From contig JALDYZ010000003.1 of the NCBI GenBank assembly GCA_030028905.1, positions 62,001 through 126,000 on the forward strand: a stretch of DNA of 64,000 bases, read 5' to 3'. The stretch is from Ferirhizobium litorale (GTDB taxonomy: Bacteria; Pseudomonadota; Alphaproteobacteria; Rhizobiales; Rhizobiaceae). The translations under genes and the position numbers were made by a program. The notes beneath the pieces are model-generated. The model did no database searches. It was given only the letters and a program-made list of their open reading frames with translations, and was not told where the DNA came from. Of the stretch, positions 52,004 through 64,000 are shown one piece after another (position 1 is the stretch's first letter; each line of letters starts with the position of its first letter).

Positions 52004-52498
52004 TCATCCCTTCATCCGTTGCGGAATCGGTACGCCCGAAAAACTCTTCAGCGTGTCGAGCACGATCGACGTCTTGACGTGCTGCACGCTGTCGTGCGGC
52101 AGGAGCACGTCGTTGACGAAGCGGGACAACCCCGCGAGATCGGGAGTGACGACCCTCAGGTGATAATCCATTTCGCCGGTCAGCGCATAGGCCTCCAATA
52201 CCTCTGGAAGATCGGAGATCAGCTTGCCAAAGCGCTTGGCGTTGTCGCGATTGTGGGTCGCCAGCGTCACCGATATCACCACCATGAGGTCGAGCCCCAG
52301 CTTCTGCCGGTCGATCTGCGCCTGGTAGCCGATGATGTAACCCTCCGCCTCCAGGCGGGAACGCCTCCGGGAGCATTGTGATGGCGAAAGCGCAATCAGT
52401 TCAGACAGTTCATTGTTGGTCAAATGCCCGTCGCGCTGCAGTTCCGCGAGGATTTTCAGGTCGAAATTGTCAAGATGCTCCAATTGTGCGCACCCCAC
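52004..52498 (-). CDS. Lrp/AsnC family transcriptional regulator
   Basis: A 164-residue regulator with an N-terminal winged helix-turn-helix (LDNFDLKILAELQRDGHLTNNELSELIALSPSQCSRRRSRLEAEG) and a C-terminal ligand-sensing RAM domain (VLEAYALTGEMDYHLRVVTPDL). Divergent from hppD with about 115 bp between, an arrangement seen where an Lrp-type protein controls tyrosine degradation. The annotated GTG start is uncertain; the TTG five codons later has AGGTGGGG upstream and is an alternative. Confidence 0.92.
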   Translation of the reverse strand: MGCAQLEHLDNFDLKILAELQRDGHLTNNELSELIALSPSQCSRRRSRLEAEGYIIGYQAQIDRQKLGLDLMVVISVTLATHNRDNAKRFGKLISDLPEVLEAYALTGEMDYHLRVVTPDLAGLSRFVNDVLLPHDSVQHVKTSIVLDTLKSFSGVPIPQRMKG

Positions 52499-52614
52499 CT
52501 AAATTCTGCACATTTCGTGCATTATCTCGCACTAGGCACGCAAGAATACAAGCACTGTGCACCGGGTTTCCATCATACTTCACCCAAGTCTTTTTGAATT
52601 GAGAGGAGAACTCG

Positions 52615-53727
52615 ATGGGCCCCTTCCCACATGATGCACCGCCGGCTGAAATCACCGTCGACAACCCCGCCGGCACAGACGGCTTCGAGTTCGTCGAATT
52701 TGCCCACCCGGAACCGGAAAAGCTGGAAGAGCTTTTCGCGCGTATGGGCTATGTGCCGGTCGCCAGGCACAAAAGCAAGAACATCACCGTCTGGCGGCAG
52801 GGCGACATCAACTACGTCCTGAACGCCGAACCCGGTTCGCACGCGATGAGATTTGTCGAGAAACATGGACCTTGCGCGCCTTCGATGGCATGGCGCGTCG
52901 TCGACGCCAAGCACGCCTTCGAGCACGCGGTGTCCAGGGGGGCGACGCCCTATGAAGGCGACGATAAGACACTCGATGTACCGGCCATCGTCGGCATCGG
53001 CGGCTCGCTGCTCTATTTCGTCGAAAAGTATGGCGCCAAAGGATCCGCCTACGATGGCGAATTCGAATGGCTCGGCGCCCGCAATCCGCAACCGGCAGGC
53101 GTCGGCTTCTACTATCTCGATCACCTGACCCACAATGTCTATCGCGGCAACATGGACAAGTGGTGGGCCTTCTACCGCGAACTCTTCAATTTCAGGCAGA
53201 TCCACTTCTTCGACATCGATGGTCGCATTACCGGCCTGATGAGCCGGGCGATCACCTCGCCTTGCGGCAAGATCCGCATCCCGCTCAACGAATCGAAGGA
53301 CGACACCAGCCAGATCGAGGAGTATCTCAGGAAGTACAAGGGCGAAGGCATCCAGCACATCGCCGTCGGCACCGACGAGATCTATGGCGCAACCGACCGG
53401 CTTTCCGAAAATGGCCTGAGGTTCATGCCCGGCCCGCCGGAAACCTACTACGAGATGTCGCATGCTCGTGTGAACGGCCATGACGAACCGATCGAACGGA
53501 TGAAGAAGCACGGCATCCTGATCGACGGCGAAGGTGTCGTGGATGGCGGCATGACGCGCATCCTGCTGCAAATCTTCTCGAAAACGGTGATCGGCCCGAT
53601 CTTCTTCGAATTTATCCAGCGCAAGGGCGACGAGGGTTTTGGCGAAGGCAACTTCCGGGCTCTGTTCGAGTCGATCGAACAGGACCAGATCCGCCGCGGC
53701 GTGCTCGATATCGAGGCGGCTGAATAG
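52615..53727 (+). CDS. hppD: 4-hydroxyphenylpyruvate dioxygenase
   Basis: A 370-residue vicinal-oxygen-chelate Fe(II) dioxygenase that turns 4-hydroxyphenylpyruvate into homogentisate in tyrosine degradation. The iron ligands are visible as His170 (YLDHLTHN), His248 (GIQHIAVG) and Glu332 (FFEFIQRKG), with spacing close to the Pseudomonas enzyme. GAGAGGAGA precedes the ATG. The downstream genes of the pathway (hmgA, maiA, fahA) are not adjacent. Regulation by the divergent Lrp-type protein is likely. Confidence 0.96.
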   Translation: MGPFPHDAPPAEITVDNPAGTDGFEFVEFAHPEPEKLEELFARMGYVPVARHKSKNITVWRQGDINYVLNAEPGSHAMRFVEKHGPCAPSMAWRVVDAKHAFEHAVSRGATPYEGDDKTLDVPAIVGIGGSLLYFVEKYGAKGSAYDGEFEWLGARNPQPAGVGFYYLDHLTHNVYRGNMDKWWAFYRELFNFRQIHFFDIDGRITGLMSRAITSPCGKIRIPLNESKDDTSQIEEYLRKYKGEGIQHIAVGTDEIYGATDRLSENGLRFMPGPPETYYEMSHARVNGHDEPIERMKKHGILIDGEGVVDGGMTRILLQIFSKTVIGPIFFEFIQRKGDEGFGEGNFRALFESIEQDQIRRGVLDIEAAE

Positions 53728-53753
53728 CCGCACCTGCTACGGCAGGACAAAAA

Positions 53754-53776
53754 ATCCCCGGGACGAGCCCGGGGAT
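53754..53776. terminator. Terminator after hppD
   Basis: ATCCCCGGG/CCCGGGGAT, perfect 9-bp arms, 5-base loop, 26 bp past the hppD stop; preceded by AAAAAA, which gives a T-run on the minus strand, so it may serve katG transcripts too. Confidence 0.75.
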
Positions 53777-53786
53777 CTGGATATTG

Positions 53787-53818
53787 CGCCCGGGCTCGGC
53801 CATCTCCGAGCCCGGGCG
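53787..53818. terminator. Second convergent hairpin between hppD and katG
   Basis: CGCCCGGGCTCGG-N6-CCGAGCCCGGGCG, perfect 13-bp arms, 13 bp downstream of the katG stop on the minus strand. Short T content on either side. Confidence 0.65.
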
Positions 53819-53831
53819 TTGGCTTCAAGCA

Positions 53832-56371
<2,540 letters not shown>

Positions 56372-57292
56372 ATGATAAACTTTACGCTCAAGCAGCTTCG
56401 ATATTTCGAGGCACTCGCACGATACGGTCATTTTGGACGCGCCGCGGATGCCTGCGCGATTTCCCAGCCGGCCCTGTCCATGCAGATCAAGGAACTCGAG
56501 GAGTCTCTCGGCACCGAACTGTTCGAGCGGGGCGCCCGGCAAGTCCGGCTGACCAACTTCGGCGAGGTGTTCGCACAGCGCGTCCATGGCATACTGCGCT
56601 CGGTCGACGAGCTTGGGGACCTCGCTCGCGCCTCGCAGGATCGCCCGGCGGGACGCCTGCGGATGGGGGTGATTCCCACGATTGCGCCCTACCTGCTGCC
56701 GGCGATAATCGGCAACCTGACACGACGCTATGACGGGCTCGACATCAACGTTCGCGAAACGGTGACGTCGAAACTTGTTAACGAACTGGTGGAAGGCAGG
56801 CTCGACACCGCGATCGTCGCCTTGCCGGTGTCGGAGCCCTCGCTCACCGAAGTTCCACTGTTTGAGGAAAACTTCGTTCTGGTGCGGCCGGGCGAGGACG
56901 AAGGCAAACCGGTTCCCAACCGTGAAACCCTGCGCGAAATGCGTCTGCTTCTGCTGGAAGAGGGACACTGCTTTCGCGACCAGGCCCTGTCATTCTGCAG
57001 CATGCGTTCGGTGCTGCCACGGGAATTGCTGGACGGCAGTTCGCTGTCGACATTGGTGCAAATGGTCGGTGCCGGCATCGGCGTCACCCTGATCCCGGAA
57101 ATGGCCGTGGGCGTCGAAACCCGTTCGGCCCCGGTGTCCGTGGCGCGCTTCAAAAGCCCCCAACCGTCGCGAACGATCGGCATGATCTGGCGCAAGACCA
57201 GCCCCTTGGCCAGGCAACTCCTGCAGATATCGGAAGTTGTCCGCGAGGCGGCCGAGAAGATGCAGGAACCAAGCGTGCTGAAGGCCTCATAG
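56372..57292 (+). CDS. oxyR: Hydrogen-peroxide-sensing LysR-type regulator
   Basis: A 306-residue LysR-family protein. The N-terminal winged helix is present (QLRYFEALARYGHFGRAADACAISQPALSMQIKELEESLG). In the sensor domain Cys200 (EEGHCFRD) and Cys209 (LSFCSMRS) match the peroxide-reactive Cys199/Cys208 pair of E. coli OxyR. Divergent from katG, the classic target. This is enough to call OxyR with high confidence. Confidence 0.95.
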   Translation: MINFTLKQLRYFEALARYGHFGRAADACAISQPALSMQIKELEESLGTELFERGARQVRLTNFGEVFAQRVHGILRSVDELGDLARASQDRPAGRLRMGVIPTIAPYLLPAIIGNLTRRYDGLDINVRETVTSKLVNELVEGRLDTAIVALPVSEPSLTEVPLFEENFVLVRPGEDEGKPVPNRETLREMRLLLLEEGHCFRDQALSFCSMRSVLPRELLDGSSLSTLVQMVGAGIGVTLIPEMAVGVETRSAPVSVARFKSPQPSRTIGMIWRKTSPLARQLLQISEVVREAAEKMQEPSVLKAS

Positions 57293-57348
57293 CCGCACCA
57301 GCCGACGCAAGCCCGAATATCGCCATCTCGGCAACATTTGCCGCGTGC

Positions 57349-58137
57349 CTACGCCTTGCGCCAGGGCGGCGGACGCTTGTCGAAGAAGGCGGCGACCCCC
57401 TCCTCGGCTTCCTGCGTTTCCCAGGTGTCCGCAAGCCGCGCGATGGTCATCTCGATCACCTCGTCGTCAATGCGGGTCCCAAGCGCTCGCAGCAGCGATT
57501 TGGTCGAGGTTATCGCACCCGGGGCGGCGCCAAGGCAGGCGGCAACCTCGCGCTCGACCGCGCGGTCAAGATCGGCAGGTTCGACAACCGCCGAGACAAG
57601 CCCGATATGAAATGCTTCCGAGGCATCGAAGATTCGCCCCGAGAGTGCGAGGCGGCGAAGCGTGGCCTCCCCCAGACGGGCGGCGACATAGGGGCTGATC
57701 GTCGCGGGAATGAGGCCCAGTCGCGTCTCGGTCAGGCCGAAACGCGCCGCCGAGACCGAAATCGCCACATCGCAGACACTGATCAATCCCACCCCGCCAC
57801 CATAGGCCTGCCCGTTGACGCGGGCGATCAGGGGCTTCGGCAAGGTATTCAAGGCGCGCAGCATGTGGGCGAGCTTGCGGGCCTCTGCCATGCGCTGGTC
57901 GCGCGTGGCCACCATCTGCGCCTTCATCCAGCCGAGATCGCCACCGGCACAAAAACTGGCGCCCGCGCCAGTCAACACCACCACGCGGATGGCGGGATCG
58001 CCGGCGATGGCTGCTGCCGCACGGGTGAGGTCGGCGATCAACTCCGCCGACAGGGCATTGTGCTGATCGGGCCTGTCGAGCGTCAAGGTCGTAACGCCGC
58101 GCGCATCGGTCGCAAGTTTGATCGTCCCAAAATCCAT
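57349..58137 (-). CDS. liuC: Enoyl-CoA hydratase, probably 3-methylglutaconyl-CoA hydratase
   Basis: A 262-residue crotonase-fold enzyme with the oxyanion-hole blocks GAGASFCAGGDLGWMK and VNGQAYGGGVGLISVCDVAI. Position as last gene of the leucine/isovalerate operon (liuA-B-D-E-C) identifies it as the hydratase that makes 3-hydroxy-3-methylglutaryl-CoA, the substrate of the lyase encoded immediately upstream (3-bp gap). Crotonases are hard to tell apart by sequence alone, so the specific name rests on context. Confidence 0.88.
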   Translation of the reverse strand: MDFGTIKLATDARGVTTLTLDRPDQHNALSAELIADLTRAAAAIAGDPAIRVVVLTGAGASFCAGGDLGWMKAQMVATRDQRMAEARKLAHMLRALNTLPKPLIARVNGQAYGGGVGLISVCDVAISVSAARFGLTETRLGLIPATISPYVAARLGEATLRRLALSGRIFDASEAFHIGLVSAVVEPADLDRAVEREVAACLGAAPGAITSTKSLLRALGTRIDDEVIEMTIARLADTWETQEAEEGVAAFFDKRPPPWRKA

Positions 58138-58140
58138 GGC

Positions 58141-59007
58141 CTAACTCCACTCGTCGAAATGTATCAGGCGCGCGGCAAACTCGGCAGCGCGACGCACGGC
58201 GTCGATGTCGAGACCGGTGTCATAGCCCTCGTGCTCCAGCATTGCCGCCACAGCAAGCGTGTCGACGTTGCCCTTGGCCCCCGGCGCAAAAGGACAGCCG
58301 CCGAGGCCGGCCACGGACGAATCGAAAACCCGCAATCCGCGCTCCAGACTGATCCGGATATTGTCGAGCGCATGGCCGTCGGTGTCGTGATAGTGCCCGG
58401 CCAACTTCGCCGCCGATGTCACGTCCAGCACGGCATCTAGCATCGCTGCAATCTCGGCCGGAACTCCCCTTCCGATCGTGTCGCCGAGACTGACCTCTCG
58501 GCATCCGAGTTCCATCAGCGCCGCCACCACGCGGGCGACGGCGGCCGTTGGGGTGGGACCATCATAGGGGCAATGCACCACACAGCTGACATATCCCCGA
58601 ACCGGGATTCCCTCGGTGGCGGCGGCTTTCGCTACCGGCCGGAACCGTTCGATGCTTTCGGCCACCGAGCAATTGATGTTCGCCCAGGAAAACCCTTCGG
58701 AGGCGGATGCGAAGATTGCCACCTCATCGGCCCCGGCGGCGCGCGCCGCCTCATAGCCTTTGATGTTGGGCGCCAGCGCCGTATACGTCACGCCCGGCCT
58801 TCGGGTAATGCCGGCCAGCACTTCGGCGGCATCGGCAAGTTGCGGCACCCGCTTGGGGCTGACGAAACTCGTCACCTCGATGCGCGTAAAGCCGCAATCA
58901 GACAGCAGGTTCACGAGGTGGACCTTGTCGGCGGCGGGCACGAGCCGGCTCTCGTTCTGTAGCCCGTCACGCGGGCTGACCTCGACGATGCTGACCTGTT
59001 CCCTCAT
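58141..59007 (-). CDS. liuE: Hydroxymethylglutaryl-CoA lyase
   Basis: A 288-residue HMG-CoA lyase of the DRE-TIM metallolyase group: VSPRDGLQNE at the start (catalytic Arg-Asp), SPKRVPQLAD, the metal-binding GHYHDTDGHALDN (HxH-like), and the signature GLGGCPFAPGAKGNV with the catalytic Cys. It cleaves HMG-CoA to acetoacetate and acetyl-CoA, the last step of leucine breakdown. Overlaps the carboxylase alpha subunit gene by 4 bp (ATGA). Confidence 0.95.
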   Translation of the reverse strand: MREQVSIVEVSPRDGLQNESRLVPAADKVHLVNLLSDCGFTRIEVTSFVSPKRVPQLADAAEVLAGITRRPGVTYTALAPNIKGYEAARAAGADEVAIFASASEGFSWANINCSVAESIERFRPVAKAAATEGIPVRGYVSCVVHCPYDGPTPTAAVARVVAALMELGCREVSLGDTIGRGVPAEIAAMLDAVLDVTSAAKLAGHYHDTDGHALDNIRISLERGLRVFDSSVAGLGGCPFAPGAKGNVDTLAVAAMLEHEGYDTGLDIDAVRRAAEFAARLIHFDEWS

Positions 59008-60989
59008 GCTCCCGGCTCCTCGGCCAGCGTGACGAGTAACACGCCGTCGGCGACCTGATCGCCAGGCGCAACGCTGATCTCGGCGATGGTGCCGTCGCGC
59101 GGCGCGGTGAGCGTCAGTTCCATCTTCATCGCCTCCATGGTGATGAGCGCCTCGCCCTTCTTGACACGAGCGCCGGCGGACGTCGCAACGATTGTCACCA
59201 GCCCCGGCATCGGAGCTACCACATGGTCGGCGTCGGGACCGGTCGCCGTCGATACCGCAAGCGGATCGGGGACGTTAAAGATGTGCGCCCCACCGTCGAC
59301 AAACACGGTGATCATAGCACCGTCGCGCGCAGCGACCACGTCCACGATACGATCGCCGAAGTCGATACGCTGTTTTGTGCCGTCGCGTGCCAGCGGCCGG
59401 ATCTTCACAGTCGTGCCGTCGACCGAGACCCCGAAACAGCCTTTCGAGAGGAACTCCACCGGCAGACCGATCCGTTCGCCGTGGCGCAAAAGATCGACGT
59501 GCTGCGTCCCCTGTCCCCACAGGCGCCAGCCGGCAAGGCTCTGCCAGGGATCGCCTTGCGAGGGCGGATTTAAAACTCCGAGGACTGCCAAGGCCGCGAT
59601 GGCTGTCGCGTTGGCATCGGGCGGCAATTCCGCAGTCAACTGCGGCAACGCCCTGTCGATCAGTCCGGTATCCACGTTGCCGGACGCGAAATCCTCCTCG
59701 GCGCAAAGCCGTGCCAGAAATTCGGTGTTGGTTGAGACGCCGGCGATACGCGTTTCCGCAAGCGCCCTTCCCAGCCGCTGCAGTGCCTGCACGCGGGTCT
59801 TGCCGTGAACGACGACCTTGGCGATCATCGGGTCGTAGTAAGGGGTGATCGTATCGCCGGTCCTGACGCCGGTATCAACCCGCACGCCCATCGGTGGATC
59901 GAAAAGCGCAAGCCGCCCGGTCGAGGGCAGGAAACCGGTGGCGGGGTTCTCCGCATAGATGCGCGCCTCGAAGGCCCAACCATTGATCGAGAGGTTTTCC
60001 TGCGTGCGCGGCAGCGGTTCGCCGGCGGCGATCCGCAACTGCCACTCGACGAGATCGTGCCCGGTGATTGCCTCGGTGACCGGATGCTCGACCTGCAGCC
60101 GGGTATTCATCTCCATGAAGTAGAACCGGTCGCTATCGAGCCCGCCGGTGACATCTGCGATGAACTCCACCGTACCTGCCCCGACATAGCCGACGGCGCG
60201 CGCGGCCCGTACGGCCGCCTCACCCATCGCAAGGCGCATCTCTTCGGTCATGCCCGGTGCCGGCGCCTCCTCGATCACCTTCTGGTGGCGGCGCTGCGCC
60301 GAGCAATCGCGTTCGAACAAGTGAACCGCGTTTCCATGGTGATCGGCGAAGATCTGGATCTCGATATGCCGCGGTCTCGTTAGGCATTTCTCGATCAACA
60401 ATCCACCGTCGCCAAACGAGGCCAACGCCTCCCGGCGCGCGCTTTCGATTGCCGCCGCCAGGTCAGCAGGATCATCCACCCGGCGCATGCCCTTGCCGCC
60501 GCCGCCGGCGCGTGCCTTGACCAGAACCGGATAGCCAACTTCGGCTGCCTGTTCCTCGAGCCGCGACGGATCCTGGTCGACCCCGTGATAGCCGGGGACG
60601 ACCGGCACCCCGGAGCGCTCCATCAGAGCCTTGGCCGCATCCTTCAGCCCCATGGCACGGATGGCGCCGGCCGGCGGGCCGACGAACACGATGCCTGCCT
60701 GTTCCAGTGCCTCGGCGAAGGACGGGTTTTCGGACAGGAAGCCGTAGCCCGGATGCACTGCTTCCGCGCCGCAGCGTCGCGCGATCTCCACGATGCGGCC
60801 GATGTCGAGATAGCTTTCCGCCGCCGCGGCGGGTCCGACGCGATAGGCTTCATCGGCGTCCTCGACGTGCATCGCCGTGCGGTCGGCGTCGGAGTAGATA
60901 GCCACCGTGCCGACCCCGAGCCGGCGCGCCGTGCGCATGATTCGGCAGGCGATTTCTCCGCGATTGGCAATCAGGATCTTGCCGAACAT
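59004..60989 (-). CDS. liuD: 3-methylcrotonyl-CoA carboxylase alpha (biotin) subunit
   Basis: A 661-residue biotin carboxylase/biotin carrier protein. N-terminal FGKILIANRGEIACRI, ATP-grasp block KARAGGGGKGMRRVD, catalytic region FMEMNTRLQVEHPVTE, linker, and C-terminal biotinyl domain with Lys622 in TMEAMKMELTL. It carboxylates its biotin, which the beta subunit then uses on 3-methylcrotonyl-CoA. The ATG at 60989 is used; the longer frame upstream lies inside the beta gene. Confidence 0.95.
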   Translation of the reverse strand: MFGKILIANRGEIACRIMRTARRLGVGTVAIYSDADRTAMHVEDADEAYRVGPAAAAESYLDIGRIVEIARRCGAEAVHPGYGFLSENPSFAEALEQAGIVFVGPPAGAIRAMGLKDAAKALMERSGVPVVPGYHGVDQDPSRLEEQAAEVGYPVLVKARAGGGGKGMRRVDDPADLAAAIESARREALASFGDGGLLIEKCLTRPRHIEIQIFADHHGNAVHLFERDCSAQRRHQKVIEEAPAPGMTEEMRLAMGEAAVRAARAVGYVGAGTVEFIADVTGGLDSDRFYFMEMNTRLQVEHPVTEAITGHDLVEWQLRIAAGEPLPRTQENLSINGWAFEARIYAENPATGFLPSTGRLALFDPPMGVRVDTGVRTGDTITPYYDPMIAKVVVHGKTRVQALQRLGRALAETRIAGVSTNTEFLARLCAEEDFASGNVDTGLIDRALPQLTAELPPDANATAIAALAVLGVLNPPSQGDPWQSLAGWRLWGQGTQHVDLLRHGERIGLPVEFLSKGCFGVSVDGTTVKIRPLARDGTKQRIDFGDRIVDVVAARDGAMITVFVDGGAHIFNVPDPLAVSTATGPDADHVVAPMPGLVTIVATSAGARVKKGEALITMEAMKMELTLTAPRDGTIAEISVAPGDQVADGVLLVTLAEEPGA

Positions 60990-60996
60990 GGTTCCC

Positions 60997-62604
60997 TCAC
61001 ATCCGGAAAACGCCGAAACGCGTAGGTTCGATGGGAGCATTTGCTGCGACGGCAAGCGACAGTCCCAGCACGTCACGGGTCTTGCGCGGGTCGACGATGC
61101 CGTCGTCCCACAGCCGCGCCGAAGCGTAGAGCGGATGGCTCTGGCGCTCGAACATCTCGATCGTCGGCCGCTTGAATTCCGACTCCTCCGCTTCGGACCA
61201 ATGACCGCCACGCCGCTCGATGCCGTCGCGGCGAACAGTCGCCAGAACGCCGGCCGCCTGCTCGCCGCCCATGACGGCGATGCGGCTGTTCGGCCAGGTC
61301 CAGAGAAACCTTGGCGAATAGGCGCGCCCGGCCATGCCATAATTGCCGGCGCCATAGGAACTGCCGATCAGCATGGTGATTTTCGGCACGTTGGTGGTCG
61401 CGACGGCCGTCACCAGTTTGGCCCCGTGCTTGGTGATTCCTTCGGCTTCATAGCGTCGACCGACCATGAAGCCGGTGATGTTCTGCAGGAAGACCAGCGG
61501 AATGGCGCGCTGCGAGCAGAGTTCGACGAAATGCGCGCCCTTCAGCGCCGCTTCGGAAAACAGAACGCCATTGTTGGCGATGATGCCGGTCAAGCGCCCA
61601 TGGATATGGGCAAAGCCACAAACCAGGGTGGTGCCGAAGCGCGCCTTGAACTCGTCGAAGCGCGAGCTGTCGACGATGCGGGCGATCACCTCGCGCACGT
61701 CGTACTGGGTGCGCTGGTCGGCGGGGATGATGCCCAGCAATTCCTCCGGATCGTAAAGAGGCGGCTCGGCATCCCCCCGGTCCGGGGCGGCGTCAGCGCT
61801 GTCCCGGCGGTTGGACATGATCTGGCGGGCTAGAGCCAGCGCATGAGCATCGTCGACCGCGAGATAGTCGGCGACACCGGATAGACGGGTGTGGAGATCG
61901 CCGCCGCCAAGTTCTTCCGCGGTTACGACCTCACCGGTTGCCGCCCGCACCAGTGGCGGGCCGGCAAGGAAGATCGTCCCCTGGTTCTGGACGATGATCG
62001 ATTCGTCGCTCATCGCCGGGACATAGGCCCCTCCGGCGGTGCAGGAACCCATGACGACGGCGACCTGTGAAATGCCTGCCGCCGACATACGCGCCTGATT
62101 GTAGAAGATGCGGCCGAAGTGCTCGCGGTCGGGAAACACCTCGTCCTGATTCGGCAGGTTCGCGCCCCCCGAATCCACCAGATAGACGCAGGGCAAACGG
62201 TTCTCCGAGGCGATTTCTTGAACTCGCAGATGCTTCTTGACGGTGATCGGATAGTAGGTCCCGCCCTTCACCGTCGCGTCATTGCAGACCACCATCGCCA
62301 GGTGGCCGCCAATTCGCCCCACGCCGGCAATGAGGCCGGCACAAGGCGTCGCGCCGTCATGCAGGCCGTGACCGGCGGTAAGCCCGACTTCGAGAAACGG
62401 CGATCCGGGATCGAGCAATCGCGATACCCTCTCGCGCGGAAGGATCTTGCCGCGCGCGACATGTCGGTCCCTCGCCTCGCTGCCGCCGCCATCCATGGCA
62501 ATTTCGACGGCTTTCTCGACCGCCTTGATGGCGCCGAGCATCGCCTTGCGGTTCGCCTCGAAAGCCCCGCTGCGAATCGCGACGCCGGAAGCAAGCACCA
62601 CCAT
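60997..62604 (-). CDS. liuB: 3-methylcrotonyl-CoA carboxylase beta (carboxyltransferase) subunit
   Basis: A 535-residue crotonase-superfamily carboxyltransferase with two halves: [19 protein letters not shown] and [17 protein letters not shown] in the N-terminal (acyl-CoA) half, and [27 protein letters not shown] and [20 protein letters not shown] in the C-terminal (biotin) half. It is 7 bp upstream of the alpha subunit gene. ATG 62604 overlaps the liuA stop by 1 bp (TGATG); a TTG one codon earlier is an alternative. Confidence 0.95.
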   Translation of the reverse strand: MVVLASGVAIRSGAFEANRKAMLGAIKAVEKAVEIAMDGGGSEARDRHVARGKILPRERVSRLLDPGSPFLEVGLTAGHGLHDGATPCAGLIAGVGRIGGHLAMVVCNDATVKGGTYYPITVKKHLRVQEIASENRLPCVYLVDSGGANLPNQDEVFPDREHFGRIFYNQARMSAAGISQVAVVMGSCTAGGAYVPAMSDESIIVQNQGTIFLAGPPLVRAATGEVVTAEELGGGDLHTRLSGVADYLAVDDAHALALARQIMSNRRDSADAAPDRGDAEPPLYDPEELLGIIPADQRTQYDVREVIARIVDSSRFDEFKARFGTTLVCGFAHIHGRLTGIIANNGVLFSEAALKGAHFVELCSQRAIPLVFLQNITGFMVGRRYEAEGITKHGAKLVTAVATTNVPKITMLIGSSYGAGNYGMAGRAYSPRFLWTWPNSRIAVMGGEQAAGVLATVRRDGIERRGGHWSEAEESEFKRPTIEMFERQSHPLYASARLWDDGIVDPRKTRDVLGLSLAVAANAPIEPTRFGVFRM

Positions 62605-63767
62605 CAAATGCTCTCCTCGAAGATTTCACGGCCGATCAGCATGCGCCGGATTTCCGACGTCCCTGCTCCAATCTCGTAGAGCTTGGCATCGCGCAACAGA
62701 CGGCCAGCCGCGATGTCATTGACGTAGCCATTGCCGCCAAGCGCCTGGATCGCCTGCAGCGCGACCTGGGTGGCGTTTTCGGCCGCAAAGAGAATACAGC
62801 CGGCGGCATCCTTACGGGTCGTTTCTTCGCGGTCGCAGGCCGCAGCCACCGCGTAGACATAGGCACGCGCCGAATTGAGCGCGACATAGATGTCGGCGAC
62901 CTTGGCCTGCATCATCTGGAAGGTGCCGATCGGTTGGTCGAACTGGCGGCGATCATGGATGTAGGGAACGACGATATCGAGGCAGGCAGCCATGATGCCG
63001 ACAGGACCTGCGGCAAGCACGACGCGTTCGTAGTCGAGACCGGACATCAGGATCCGAACGCCGCGACCGACCTCGCCCAGCACGTTTTCCTCGGGCACCT
63101 CGCAATCGGCAAAGACCAGTTCGCCGGTGTTGGAACCGCGCATGCCGAGTTTGTCGAGCTTGGTTCCGGTCGAAAAACCCTTGAAACCCTTCTCCACGAT
63201 GAACGCCGTGATGCCGCGCGATCCGGCAGCCGGGTCAGTCTTGGCATAGACGACGAGGACGTCGGCGTCGGGCCCGTTGGTGATCCACATCTTGCTGCCG
63301 TTGAGAACGTAGCGGTCGCCGCGTTTCTCGGCCCGAAGCTTCATCGACACGACATCGGAACCCGCACCGGGTTCGGACATGGCAAGCGCACCGATATGAG
63401 CTCCGGAAATCAGTTTCGGCAGGTAACGCGTCTTCTGTTCGGCGGATCCGTTGCGGCAAATCTGGTTGACGCAGAGATTGGAATGGGCGCCATAGCTCAG
63501 GCCTACGGATGCCGACGCGCGGCTGACCTCCTCCATGGCCACGCAATGCGCCAGGTACCCCATGCCGGCGCCGCCAAACTCTTCCGGTGCGGTGATGCCG
63601 AGCAGACCCATGCAACCGAGTTCATGCCAGAGATGCGACGGAAAGGCATTCGTTCGGTCGATTTCGTCGGCGATCGGGGCGACGACATCCTCGGCAAACC
63701 GCCGCACGCTGTCTCGCAGGGCGTCGATGGAATCGCCAAGTCCGAAGTTCATTTCGCCCGTGTACAT
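62604..63767 (-). CDS. liuA: Isovaleryl-CoA dehydrogenase
   Basis: A 387-residue FAD-dependent acyl-CoA dehydrogenase. The signature [17 protein letters not shown] and the C-terminal [33 protein letters not shown] are conserved. Isovaleryl-type enzymes have the catalytic Glu in the middle helix ([16 protein letters not shown]) rather than near the C-terminus, and that block is visible. First gene of the liu operon; GGAGGTGGAGG precedes the ATG. Confidence 0.95.
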   Translation of the reverse strand: MYTGEMNFGLGDSIDALRDSVRRFAEDVVAPIADEIDRTNAFPSHLWHELGCMGLLGITAPEEFGGAGMGYLAHCVAMEEVSRASASVGLSYGAHSNLCVNQICRNGSAEQKTRYLPKLISGAHIGALAMSEPGAGSDVVSMKLRAEKRGDRYVLNGSKMWITNGPDADVLVVYAKTDPAAGSRGITAFIVEKGFKGFSTGTKLDKLGMRGSNTGELVFADCEVPEENVLGEVGRGVRILMSGLDYERVVLAAGPVGIMAACLDIVVPYIHDRRQFDQPIGTFQMMQAKVADIYVALNSARAYVYAVAAACDREETTRKDAAGCILFAAENATQVALQAIQALGGNGYVNDIAAGRLLRDAKLYEIGAGTSEIRRMLIGREIFEESI

Positions 63768-63813
63768 TCCTCCACCTCCCGTCGAGCCTCGACACCGCGT
63801 CCTGTCACTCTCC

Positions 63814-64000
63814 TCACATGAACATCAGGGCCGGTTGCTCCAGCAGCGCCTTGAGCCGCTGAATGAAAGCTGCCGCATCATAGCCGTCGATAACGCGATG
63901 GTCGAACGACGACGACAAGTTCATCATCTTGCGCGGCACGAACTGGTTTTCCTGCCAGACCGGGCGGATCACTTGGCGATTGACGCCGATGATGGCCACC
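63814..64000 (-). CDS. Branched-chain 2-oxoacid dehydrogenase E2 (acyltransferase), C-terminal fragment
   Basis: The last 61 codons of a lipoamide acyltransferase: [36 protein letters not shown] and the end [23 protein letters not shown] is the catalytic His/Asp signature of E2 enzymes; the MFM ending and position 46 bp before liuA suggest the branched-chain type that makes isovaleryl-CoA for liuA. The rest of the gene is beyond the window, so pyruvate or 2-oxoglutarate E2 cannot be fully excluded. Confidence 0.85.
   Translation of the reverse strand, partial: VAIIGVNRQVIRPVWQENQFVPRKMMNLSSSFDHRVIDGYDAAAFIQRLKALLEQPALMFM

Overview
The window is high-GC chromosomal-type DNA from an alphaproteobacterium, most likely order Rhizobiales, probably Rhizobiaceae. 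Supporting features are a chemoreceptor ending in the rhizobial WEEF tail, a quaternary-amine ABC transporter with an N-methyl demethylase, an amino acid:[carrier protein] ligase gene set known from Agrobacterium and Bradyrhizobium, ISNCY-type insertion remnants and short intergenic palindromes. The genus cannot be fixed from the sequence. No rRNA, tRNA, CRISPR array, prophage or intact transposase was seen.

Layout. 0-7 kb: edge of a luciferase-like monooxygenase gene, a D-2-hydroxyacid dehydrogenase, an insertion-sequence remnant, a methyl-accepting chemotaxis protein, two small genes, a group III truncated haemoglobin behind an NsrR-like operator, and a repeat-rich, gene-poor stretch holding a broken etfB fragment. 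7.2-14.1 kb: betaine/N-methyl-amino-acid locus, a flavin/Fe-S demethylase divergent from an operon of TetR regulator, P5C-reductase-like enzyme and a ProXWV-type importer. Two copies of the same 37-bp compound palindrome lie in the divergent promoter region, each about 45 bp from one start codon.

14.2-20.2 kb: acyltransferase-like protein facing asnB-ACP-acyl ligase-nadE. 25.6-32.2 kb: GT4, two paralogous GT2, a Wzx-type flippase and a double alpha/beta hydrolase. Together these resemble exosortase-A-associated surface-polymer loci but no exosortase is present. Between them lie a small gene, a kinase/M23/class-III aminotransferase fusion and purU. 32.5-36.2 kb: secreted SUOX-fold protein, sensor kinase and response regulator in one overlapping unit.

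36.2-42.0 kb: compact operon of carrier protein, acyl-CoA dehydrogenase, amino acid:[carrier protein] ligase, DUF1839 protein and GH2 glycosidase. The ligase chemistry is known for the family but the pathway is not; this is the best candidate for an undescribed system. 42.2-46.9 kb: SDR/AraC pair and the EF-P modification trio (epmB-epmA, efp).

47-64 kb: mostly catabolism and stress: gabT-gabD, a nucleoside hydrolase, an AhpD-like protein, OsmC, an Lrp regulator with hppD, katG/oxyR, and the leucine operon liuA-B-D-E-C, preceded by the edge of a branched-chain 2-oxoacid dehydrogenase E2 gene.
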